From positions 3,906,001-3,970,000 of the forward strand of contig NZ_CP022297.1 in NCBI RefSeq assembly GCF_017310015.1: DNA of 64,000 nucleotides. The letters run 5' to 3'. Each line of letters starts with the position of its first letter. The stretch's first letter is position 1. Made by a program: the position numbers and the translations under genes. The DNA is from Marinobacterium iners. Its GTDB lineage: Bacteria > Pseudomonadota > Gammaproteobacteria > Pseudomonadales > Balneatricaceae. Below the pieces are notes generated by a model that saw only the letters and a list, made by a program, of their open reading frames with translations, did no database searches and had not been told where the DNA came from. Positions 9,135-16,481 of the stretch are shown here, in pieces.

Positions 9135-9189
9135 CAAAACGTCTTGTAATACCAGACTCTGATTAAATGTCTGTAAAAGAGGCAGAAAC

Positions 9190-9885
9190 ATGTCTGCGTC
9201 CAAACGCGTACTGATCGTTGATGACGAAGCACCGATCCGCGAAATGATTGCGGTAGCATTGGAGATGGCAGGTTACGAATGTGATGAGGCAGACAGTGCC
9301 CAGTCCGCTCATGCCCGCATCGTCGATAACAAACCCGATATGCTGTTGCTGGACTGGATGATGCCCGGTACCAGCGGTATCGAGTTCGCCCGCCGCCTGC
9401 GCAAGGATGAAGTGACGGCTGACATCCCGATCATCATGCTGACTGCAAAGGCCGATGAGGACAACAAGATTCAGGGGCTGGAAGCCGGTGTGGATGACTA
9501 CATCACCAAGCCGTTCTCGCCACGTGAGCTGGTCGCACGACTCAAGGCCGTGCTGCGCCGCGCCACACCCAAGGGGGTGGAAGAGCCGGTCACGGTGGAC
9601 AGTCTGACTCTGGACCCTGTTTCGCATCGCGTTACTGCAGAGAGCCGACCGCTGGAGCTTGGGCCAACCGAATTTCGCCTGCTGCAGTTTTTCATGACAC
9701 ATCCGGATCGTGCCTATACCCGCAGCCAGCTGCTGGATATGGTGTGGGGCGGCAATGTATATGTGGAAGAGCGTACCGTCGATGTCCACATTCGCCGCCT
9801 GCGCAAGGCGTTGGGCGAGCGTCACGACTATCTGGTACAGACGGTACGTGGCACCGGATATCGTTTCTCGGCACAGGTGGCCTGA
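9190..9885 (+). CDS. phoB: Phosphate regulon response regulator PhoB
   Basis: A 231-residue OmpR/PhoB-type regulator. The receiver domain (1-120) has the acidic pocket (VDDEAP), the phosphoacceptor in LLLDWMMPG, and the conserved Thr and Lys (MLTAKA, KPFSPREL). The C-terminal winged helix (about 135-230) ends in ERTVDVHIRRLRKAL and VRGTGYRF, the DNA-recognition part. It is activated by PhoR, encoded 45 bases downstream, and should activate pst and phosphate-scavenging genes. The upstream Pho box suggests self-activation. Confidence 0.97.
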   Translation: MSASKRVLIVDDEAPIREMIAVALEMAGYECDEADSAQSAHARIVDNKPDMLLLDWMMPGTSGIEFARRLRKDEVTADIPIIMLTAKADEDNKIQGLEAGVDDYITKPFSPRELVARLKAVLRRATPKGVEEPVTVDSLTLDPVSHRVTAESRPLELGPTEFRLLQFFMTHPDRAYTRSQLLDMVWGGNVYVEERTVDVHIRRLRKALGERHDYLVQTVRGTGYRFSAQVA

Positions 9886-9930
9886 TCGGCTTCGGTCACC
9901 ACATTCACAGGATCGGAATGGAATGACTTC

Positions 9931-11229
9931 ATGCACATAGCGCGGCACTCGCTGCTGATGAGCCTGCTGCTCAGTGCCGGTCTGGGCCTGATTCTGGGTG
10001 CGGTGCTGGGCTTCCCGATTGCCGGCATCACCCTTGGCATGATCGTGTGGGCCGTGATTCAGATCCGTCGCTTCAATGTCCTGCGTGAGTGGCTGGTCGG
10101 CGATACATCTGAAGAGCCACCCGAGCTGCCCGGTGCCTGGGGCGAAATTCTGGACGCGTTGGCACGCATGCAAAAGCGCACTCAGGCACGCGAAGCTTCT
10201 TTGCGCAACGTCATCTCACGCTTTCAGCAGTCTTCAGCGGCCCTGCCCGATGCAGTCATCATCATCGATCGCAACAATAACCTGGAATGGTGGAATCTGG
10301 CCGCCGAGCGGCTGCTTGGGCTGCGTCATGCATCCGACCGAGGCAAGCCGCTGCTGAATCTGGTACGTGATCCCGTATTTGTGGATTACTACCGCAAGGG
10401 CCGCTATCAGGAGCCGCTGGAGCTGCCATCACCGCTGGGCGGTGATACCCGACTGCAGTATCAGATCAGCCTTTTTGGCGCGGATGATCGCCTGCTGGTG
10501 GCCCGTGACATCACCCGACTGACCCAGCTGGAGCAGACTCGGCAGAACTTCGTGGCCAACGCATCGCATGAACTGCGCACCCCACTGACGGTCATTCGGG
10601 GTTACCTTGAAACCTTCCTCGATCAGGACCTGCCCAAACCGCTGATGCGGGGGCTCAGTCAAATGCAACAGCAAGCGCGACGAATGGAAAACCTGGTCCA
10701 GGATCTGTTGCTGCTGTCGCGACTGGAGGCCACCTCACGTCAGGCCGCCACGCTCAAGCCAGTGCTGATCCAAAGCCTGATCAGCCATATTCATGAAGAT
10801 GCCGTTACCCTTTCAGGAGAGCGCCAGCATCAATTCGAGCTGCAGATAGATCCACAACATGACCTGCTGGGTGTTCCGGCAGAGCTACAGAGTGCGCTGT
10901 CCAATCTGGTGTTTAATGCCGTGCGTTATACGCCCGATGAGGGCCATATCCTGATCCGCTGGTGGGCTGATGCCAAAGGCGGCTATTTCAGTGTGACCGA
11001 CAGCGGTATCGGGATAGAGGCACGCCACATTCCTCACCTCACCGAGCGTTTCTATCGCGTGGACGACAGCCGCTCGTCCGCCAGTGGCGGTACCGGGCTT
11101 GGGCTGGCCATCGTCAAGCATGTATTGATGCGCCTTGGCGCCCGGCTGGAGATCGACAGCAAGCCTGGCAGGGGCAGCTGCTTCAGCTGCCATTTCCCCG
11201 CTGAGCTGGTAGTGCCGCCCCGGGATTGA
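9931..11229 (+). CDS. phoR: Phosphate regulon sensor histidine kinase PhoR
   Basis: A 432-residue inner-membrane kinase. Two hydrophobic helices occupy residues about 8-40 with almost no periplasmic loop, as in other PhoR proteins. A PAS domain follows (from LPDAVIIIDRNNNLEWWN, about 105-200), then the phosphoacceptor helix with NASHELRTPL (His near 214), then the ATPase domain with N-box NAVRYTPDEG, DSGIGI and GTGLGLAIV. It senses Pst activity through PhoU rather than an external ligand. Its last 47 bases overlap cysZ on the other strand. Confidence 0.96.
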   Translation: MHIARHSLLMSLLLSAGLGLILGAVLGFPIAGITLGMIVWAVIQIRRFNVLREWLVGDTSEEPPELPGAWGEILDALARMQKRTQAREASLRNVISRFQQSSAALPDAVIIIDRNNNLEWWNLAAERLLGLRHASDRGKPLLNLVRDPVFVDYYRKGRYQEPLELPSPLGGDTRLQYQISLFGADDRLLVARDITRLTQLEQTRQNFVANASHELRTPLTVIRGYLETFLDQDLPKPLMRGLSQMQQQARRMENLVQDLLLLSRLEATSRQAATLKPVLIQSLISHIHEDAVTLSGERQHQFELQIDPQHDLLGVPAELQSALSNLVFNAVRYTPDEGHILIRWWADAKGGYFSVTDSGIGIEARHIPHLTERFYRVDDSRSSASGGTGLGLAIVKHVLMRLGARLEIDSKPGRGSCFSCHFPAELVVPPRD

Positions 11230-11968
11230 TATCCCTGGCTTCGGCGGCATACTCCTCCACCCAGAAAATAGTCGCGCCCACAACCGCCGCCGGCATCAAA
11301 AACAGATTCAGCACCGGCACCAGCATACCCAGCTGAACCAGCCCGCCAAACCCGATCGATGTTACTCGACGCGCCTTCATCAACTGCTTCATCTGTGGAA
11401 AGCTGACCTTGTTGTTGTCCATCGGGTAATCGCAGTATTGAATCGACATCATCCAGGCCCCGAACAGAAACCAAAGCAGTGGCGAGAGCAGATTCAGGCC
11501 CGGTATAAACGTAATCAACAGCAACAGCAGAAAGCGTGGCAGATAGTAGCCCAGCTTCTGCAGCTCCCGCTGCAGCGCCCGTGGAATCATCGCCAGCACC
11601 GCGCCCCAGCCCTCATCCACCAGCGGGGCACCGCGCAGCCTATGCTCCACCTTTTCGGCCAGAAAGCCGTTAAAGGGCGCTGCTATCAGATTGGCCACGA
11701 TGGAAAAGCCGTAATACACCCCCACCATCACCACCAGGGCGAACAGGGGCCAGAAAAGCCAATAGAGAAAACCGGCCCAGTCAGGCAGATATCCCAGCCC
11801 ATACTCGACCCAGTGGGTGAATTGCTGAATCAGCAGCCAAATGGCGGCAATGAACAGCAACAGGTTGATCAGCAGCGGTACCAGCACAAAACGCCGAATA
11901 CCCGGTTGCGGCAGCATGGCCGCTCCACGCAGCAGATAACTGCCGCCACGTATGGGGTTTCCCTTCAT
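11183..11968 (-). CDS. cysZ: Sulfate transporter CysZ
   Basis: A 261-residue inner-membrane protein of the CysZ/EI24 family that brings sulfate into the cell for cysteine synthesis. It starts MKGNPIRGGSYLLRGA, has hydrophobic segments near residues 28-48, 72-100 and 145-175, and carries the family stretch IAAPFNGFLAEKVE. A tail of about 20 polar residues overlaps the end of phoR. GGAGG precedes the start. No other sulfur gene is nearby. Confidence 0.9.
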   Translation of the reverse strand: MKGNPIRGGSYLLRGAAMLPQPGIRRFVLVPLLINLLLFIAAIWLLIQQFTHWVEYGLGYLPDWAGFLYWLFWPLFALVVMVGVYYGFSIVANLIAAPFNGFLAEKVEHRLRGAPLVDEGWGAVLAMIPRALQRELQKLGYYLPRFLLLLLITFIPGLNLLSPLLWFLFGAWMMSIQYCDYPMDNNKVSFPQMKQLMKARRVTSIGFGGLVQLGMLVPVLNLFLMPAAVVGATIFWVEEYAAEARDINPGAALPAQRGNGS

Positions 11969-12089
11969 CTTGCCTCCTGAAGGTGATCACATAGCATTTG
12001 CCGACATGGCAGGATCACTTTACTCTTGGTATCAGTTAACGTTTGATGACGGCGGCTCACACCAGCCGAACAATCCGGGGAGAGTACAC

Positions 12090-13028
12090 ATGAAAGCGAT
12101 CCGTATCCACGTCTTTGGCGGGCCCGAAAACCTGCAGCTCAACGAGCTGGAACAGCCACAACCGGGGCCGGGTGAGGTACTGATCCGCAACCACGCGGCC
12201 GGAGTGAACCCGATCGACTGGAAAACCTGCTCCGGTGGTGGCGCCAGCAGTTTCATTGAAGCCCTGCCCTTTTGCCCCGGTTGGGAGTTCGCCGGCCGTG
12301 TTGAAGCTCTGGGTGACGGCGTCAACAACGTGCGTCAGGGTGATGAAGTCATGGGGTTTATCCGCTTTCCGCAGCCGGCCGGCTGCTATGCCGAGTATCT
12401 GATCGCCCCGGCTGACCAGATCTGTCAGCGCCCCAGTGCACTGGATTCGGTAACCGCAGCAGGACTCGGACTGGCGGGCCTGACCGCCTGGCAAGCCCTG
12501 TTTGAAGTCGGTGAGCTAAAAGGAGGTCAGTCGGTTCTGGTACTCGCAGCTGCGGGCGGCGTCGGCCATCTGGCAGTACAACTGGCGAAGTGGAAAGGCG
12601 CCTATGTGATCGGCACAGCTTCACATGGCAACAAGGCATTCCTGCAAAGCCTGGGCTGTGACGACATCATCGATTACCAGCGTCAGCAGGTAGACAACCT
12701 GATTCATGACGCTGACCTGATTATCGATGGTGTTGGCGGTGAAACGGCCATCCGTGCCCTGAGCTGTCTGCAGCCCCATGGCAAAATGATCACCCTGCCT
12801 TCCGTCACGGCTGCCGAGGTGATCGCAGCCGGTGAGGCCAAAGGGCTTAAAGTGAGCGGCATTCGTGCCCGACCGGATGCCGGCCAGTTACATGAGCTGG
12901 CAATGCTGGCGTCCAGCGGCAAGGTGATGTTGAACCTGACCGACAACTTGCCGCTGGATCAGGCAGCCGAGGCACACCGCCTGAGCGCCACCGGGCATGT
13001 GCGCGGCAAACTGGTGTTAACCATCTGA
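12090..13028 (+). CDS. NADP-dependent oxidoreductase, quinone reductase (zeta-crystallin/MDR) type
   Basis: A 312-residue medium-chain dehydrogenase/reductase without zinc ligands. The N-terminal GroES-like domain (MKAIRIHVFGGPENLQL, GVNPIDWK) is followed by a Rossmann domain with the nucleotide loop LAAAGGVGHLAVQLAK near residue 150. Likely activity is NAD(P)H-dependent reduction of quinones or activated alkenes; the substrate cannot be read from sequence. ATG 12090 is chosen because GGGGAGAG precedes it and the protein then begins as family members do. It is divergent from cysZ and converges by 12 bases with the next gene. Confidence 0.85.
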   Translation: MKAIRIHVFGGPENLQLNELEQPQPGPGEVLIRNHAAGVNPIDWKTCSGGGASSFIEALPFCPGWEFAGRVEALGDGVNNVRQGDEVMGFIRFPQPAGCYAEYLIAPADQICQRPSALDSVTAAGLGLAGLTAWQALFEVGELKGGQSVLVLAAAGGVGHLAVQLAKWKGAYVIGTASHGNKAFLQSLGCDDIIDYQRQQVDNLIHDADLIIDGVGGETAIRALSCLQPHGKMITLPSVTAAEVIAAGEAKGLKVSGIRARPDAGQLHELAMLASSGKVMLNLTDNLPLDQAAEAHRLSATGHVRGKLVLTI

Positions 13029-13514
13029 TTCGGGTTTAGGCAGGGATGCCGCCGTTTCATCTTCTGCCGGGCCACAGAACAGCTGCTGCTGACGCATCAG
13101 CAGGCGGCAGCCTTCGCCGCGGATGTTGCGGCCCCAACACTCATCCTTGGCCCAGGCCTTGTCATCTTCGGTCGGCTCTTCACGAAAACCCGGTACCGCT
13201 TCGCAGAAACCCTCGCTGGTCTGTGCGGTTTCCAGGCAGGCCCGGAGAAAGCGGCCATAGTTGACAGTGCAGTCAAACCCAGTGCAGCCGTCAAAGTTGC
13301 TCAGGCTTTGCTCCAGACAGGTTTGCTGATTATTCAATCGACCGAACGCCAGCCCATCATTGCGCCAGTTGGTAGCCGCCTCGGCACGTTCGGCATTGAA
13401 TTCGGCCAGCCACTCGGCCTTCATCGACTGCCACCAGCTCGGGTTGACCTGCCACAAAAACAGAACGAACAGCAGGGGCAGCACGACCAGTATCAGCAGA
13501 ATTTTTTTCCACAT
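13017..13514 (-). CDS. Hypothetical membrane-anchored Cys-containing protein
   Basis: A 165-residue protein I do not recognise. It has an N-terminal hydrophobic helix (KKILLILVVLPLLFVLFLW, residues 3-21) that anchors it or acts as signal. The remainder is polar, likely periplasmic, and holds eight cysteines, consistent with four disulfides. The start at 13514 (MWKKILL) fits an AGGAG upstream. It follows a small membrane gene by 17 bases and a DUF416 gene before that, so three genes likely form one transcript. Its last 12 bases overlap the oxidoreductase on the other strand. Confidence 0.65.
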   Translation of the reverse strand: MWKKILLILVVLPLLFVLFLWQVNPSWWQSMKAEWLAEFNAERAEAATNWRNDGLAFGRLNNQQTCLEQSLSNFDGCTGFDCTVNYGRFLRACLETAQTSEGFCEAVPGFREEPTEDDKAWAKDECWGRNIRGEGCRLLMRQQQLFCGPAEDETAASLPKPESDG

Positions 13515-13531
13515 GCAGAAACTCCTGAGGA

Positions 13532-13789
13532 TTAACGACGCCGGTACAGGCCTGCGATACACAAAAGCAGCCCCAGCACTGAAAGCAGCATGCCACCGTT
13601 AACCAGCAGTGGGTGCCGCGCCATATAGGGTACAAAAGGGTGCTGCCGTTCGGTGTCACAGCGCGCTTCGATATAGTCCCAAGAGCCGCCACTGTCGAGA
13701 CAGGCCTCGACCAGCGACAGGTCATACAGGTAAGCACCCATCAGCAGCATACCCGGCAACACCAGCAATAACAGACCGAGCTTGAGCAT
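13532..13789 (-). CDS. Small two-helix membrane protein
   Basis: An 85-residue protein with hydrophobic helices at about residues 2-22 and 60-80 and a polar loop between. The loop contains EACLDSGGSWDYIEARC, with two cysteines that could form a disulfide in the periplasm. I cannot name the family. It sits 2 bases after the DUF416 gene and 17 before the Cys-rich membrane protein, so the two membrane proteins may work together in the envelope. Confidence 0.6.
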   Translation of the reverse strand: MLKLGLLLLVLPGMLLMGAYLYDLSLVEACLDSGGSWDYIEARCDTERQHPFVPYMARHPLLVNGGMLLSVLGLLLCIAGLYRRR

Positions 13790-13791
13790 GA

Positions 13792-14400
13792 TCAGTCGTC
13801 TTCGTCGCTGATGCCGATGTTGCTGACACCCTCATTGCGCGCCAACTCACGCAACTCGCGCACAAATGCTGCACTCGGCTGTTTTTGATTCTGCAGCCGT
13901 TCGATCACTTCGTCACGAAAGCCATCTTCGGCCTGCATCAGCTCATGGGTATTGATTAGCCTGACCAGATCCTCGTCAGACAGCTCGTCATCACTTTCGG
14001 TGACTTCGATAAAGGTCGCCACACTTTCGCGGGACAGCTGGCCCACGTTAGCAGCCTCTGAGCGGTCTTTTTCCAGCAGGCAGTTGATAGTGGCATTCAG
14101 TGCTACGATTGCGTCCAGTGCCGGCAGGGCACCATACATGTCGTACTCATCCAGGTCCGGCATGTTGGCTTCCACCTGATCCAGCTGGACCTCAAAGTTT
14201 ACCCTGGCACCGGTGCCAGCCAGGCTATCCCAAACGCCATCCAGCAGCAGACGCATTCGAGCCGGGTCACCAAAGTTGACCAGCCGGGCAAAGAGGGCAA
14301 AGTTGGGGAACATGCGCTCCGTCAGTGCCGCGGAAAAGGCGGTCAACTGCCAGGGTTCAAATGTCTCCAGCTCGCGCTCCAGGTTCAGCATTTCGCTCAT
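13792..14400 (-). CDS. yjaG: DUF416 family protein (YjaG-like)
   Basis: A 202-residue soluble, helical, acidic protein similar in layout to E. coli YjaG (196 residues): LETFEPWQLTAFSAALTERM near the start and PNFALFARLVNFGDP shortly after. The function of the family is unknown. ATG 14400 is preferred to an upstream start because GGAG lies before it and YjaG homologues start this way. The C-terminus carries an additional acidic tail ending ISDEDD. It heads a three-gene minus-strand cluster. Confidence 0.8.
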   Translation of the reverse strand: MSEMLNLERELETFEPWQLTAFSAALTERMFPNFALFARLVNFGDPARMRLLLDGVWDSLAGTGARVNFEVQLDQVEANMPDLDEYDMYGALPALDAIVALNATINCLLEKDRSEAANVGQLSRESVATFIEVTESDDELSDEDLVRLINTHELMQAEDGFRDEVIERLQNQKQPSAAFVRELRELARNEGVSNIGISDEDD

Positions 14401-14539
14401 CAGTGTCTCCGCTTGGGATGTGTTGAGGTCTATTGTACGGCACAGCCGGCTCAAGCTGTAGTCATCTGCATTAATGCCATACCAGACTTTACTGATATAC
14501 TTTCGCACCGTTGTCACACTCACAGAATCGAGAAATACA

Positions 14540-15091
14540 ATGAGCCAATCTCATCCCGCTGCAGTGCTGGTGCGCTGCCTGGACTGCTTCAGTGAATGGA
14601 CCGGGCGCACGGTCGCCTGGATGACCCTGCTGATGGTATTGGGTACCTTCGTTGTCGTCGTACAGCGCTACGTGTTCAATCAGGGCAATACGGCACTGCA
14701 GGAATCCATCATTTACATGCACAGCCTAGTGTTTCTGCTGGGAGCTGCCTACACCCTGAAGCACGACGGCCACGTGCGCGTGGACATCATTTATCGTCCG
14801 CTGGGCGAGAAGGGCAAGGCCTGGATAAACCTGTTCGGCACCCTGTTTCTGCTTATGCCGGTGTGCATTTTCATTTTCTGGATGTCCTGGGACTATGTAG
14901 CATCATCCTGGTCCATCAAGGAAGCCTCGCAAGAATCAGGCGGTCTGGCCTATCGCTATCTGCTTAAAACCGCACTACTCGTCATGCCTGCCATGATGAT
15001 CCTGCAGGGACTGGCAGAACTGCTGCGCAGCCTTCTGGTGATCAGCGGCAACGCCCATCTGCCCGCTGCTGAAGAGGAGCACGCACTGTGA
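14540..15091 (+). CDS. dctQ: TRAP transporter small permease DctQ
   Basis: A 183-residue membrane protein with four hydrophobic helices and the family stretch LQESIIYMHSLVFLLGAAYTL, followed by HDGHVRVDIIY, characteristic of DctQ subunits. It forms the membrane part of a TRAP transporter with DctM, which overlaps it by 4 bases. TRAP systems import organic acids by sodium symport. ATG 14540 is used because the longer frame upstream reads into the promoter region, where TATACT (about 14496) is a possible -10. No DctP gene is next to it. Confidence 0.88.
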   Translation: MSQSHPAAVLVRCLDCFSEWTGRTVAWMTLLMVLGTFVVVVQRYVFNQGNTALQESIIYMHSLVFLLGAAYTLKHDGHVRVDIIYRPLGEKGKAWINLFGTLFLLMPVCIFIFWMSWDYVASSWSIKEASQESGGLAYRYLLKTALLVMPAMMILQGLAELLRSLLVISGNAHLPAAEEEHAL

Positions 15092-16467
15092 TCGAGTATT
15101 TGCCTCTGCTGCTGTTTGTCGGCGCCATTTTCATTCTGCTGATGGGCTATTCCGTTGCCTTCGCGTTGGCCGGCACAGGCCTGTTGTTTGCCGGCGTCGG
15201 CATTTTGACCGGTCACTTTGACAGCGTGTTTCTGCAGGCTGTGCCCAACCGCATCTTCGGTGTGATGTACAACGAAGTCCTGATTGCGGTGCCTCTGTTC
15301 GTATTCATGGGAGTAATGCTGGAGAAATCGAAGATCGCCGAAGAGCTGCTGGATACCATGGCGGCGCTGTTCGGTTCCATGCGCGGCGGTCTCGGCATCT
15401 CCGTGACATTGGTGGGAATGCTGCTGGCCGCCAGTACCGGCATCGTGGGCGCTACGGTTGTGACCATGGGGCTGCTGTCGCTGCCAACCATGCTGCGCCG
15501 GGGCTATGACCCGGCCGTTGCCACCGGTACCATCTGCGCCTCGGGCACGTTGGGCCAGATCATTCCACCCTCAATCGTACTGGTGCTGTTGGGGGATGTG
15601 ATCTCGTCTGCCTACCAACAGTCGCAGATCGATCGGGGCATTTTCTCGCCGGATACTGTCACCGTGGGAGATCTGTTCCTTGGCGCGCTGATTCCGGGCC
15701 TGCTGCTGGTGATCGCCTATATCGGCTACATGGTGTTTGTAGCGATCACCCGCCCAAAGGCGGTACCGGCCATTCCCGCTGAAGAGTTAAGCCAGATCAC
15801 CAACCTCTGGATGCGTGCACTGAAGGCTCTGCTGCCGCCTGTGCTGCTGATCGGGCTGGTACTCGGGTCCATTCTGGGCGGTTTTGCGACGCCCACCGAG
15901 GCCGCCTCGGTGGGTGCTGTGGGTTCCATTCTGTTGGCGATGATGCGTCGGGCATTCAGCCTCAAGACCCTTCACGCAGTAATGCGCTCCACCACTCAGG
16001 TCAGTTCCATGGTGTTCATGATCCTGATTGGCGCATCAATCTTTTCGCTGGTGTTCCGTGGCTACGGCGGTGACGAGATGGTGAGCGACTTCCTCACAGA
16101 CCTGCCCGGTGGCGTTGTCGGCGCCATGGCGGTAGTGATGTTGATCGTGTTCCTGCTCGGCTTCTTCCTCGACTTCATCGAGATCACTTTTGTGGTGGTG
16201 CCGATTGTGGCGCCGATTCTGCTGAGCATGGGGCTGGACCCGATCTGGCTGGGTGTCATGCTGGCGATCAACCTGCAGACCTCTTTCCTGACACCGCCGT
16301 TCGGCTTTGCCCTGTTCTATCTGCGCGGGGTGGCGCCCGACAGCGTGTCCACCGGACAGATCTACAAGGGTGTGGTGCCATTCATCATGATTCAGTTGCT
16401 GGTACTGGCGCTGATTGCTTGGCAGAGCGGGCTGGCCACCTGGCTGCCTCACGCCGTTTACGGCTGA
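15088..16467 (+). CDS. dctM: TRAP transporter large permease DctM
   Basis: A 459-residue, roughly twelve-helix transporter subunit. Family features include PLFVFMGVMLEKSKIAEELL, GTLGQIIPPSIVLVLLGDV and FATPTEAASVGAVGS. Length is slightly above the usual 425-430 because of a cytoplasmic insertion around residues 170-190. The GTG/ATG overlap with dctQ indicates translational coupling. Its substrate would be set by a DctP protein, which is absent from this window, so the binding protein must be encoded elsewhere. Confidence 0.92.
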   Translation: MIEYLPLLLFVGAIFILLMGYSVAFALAGTGLLFAGVGILTGHFDSVFLQAVPNRIFGVMYNEVLIAVPLFVFMGVMLEKSKIAEELLDTMAALFGSMRGGLGISVTLVGMLLAASTGIVGATVVTMGLLSLPTMLRRGYDPAVATGTICASGTLGQIIPPSIVLVLLGDVISSAYQQSQIDRGIFSPDTVTVGDLFLGALIPGLLLVIAYIGYMVFVAITRPKAVPAIPAEELSQITNLWMRALKALLPPVLLIGLVLGSILGGFATPTEAASVGAVGSILLAMMRRAFSLKTLHAVMRSTTQVSSMVFMILIGASIFSLVFRGYGGDEMVSDFLTDLPGGVVGAMAVVMLIVFLLGFFLDFIEITFVVVPIVAPILLSMGLDPIWLGVMLAINLQTSFLTPPFGFALFYLRGVAPDSVSTGQIYKGVVPFIMIQLLVLALIAWQSGLATWLPHAVYG

Positions 16468-16481
16468 GGCGGAGGGGCTGC

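Noticed and set aside
9163..10173. Minus-strand frame of 336 codons antisense to phoB and phoR
   Set aside because: PhoB and PhoR are unmistakable on the plus strand; the antisense product is His/Gln-rich shadow sequence.
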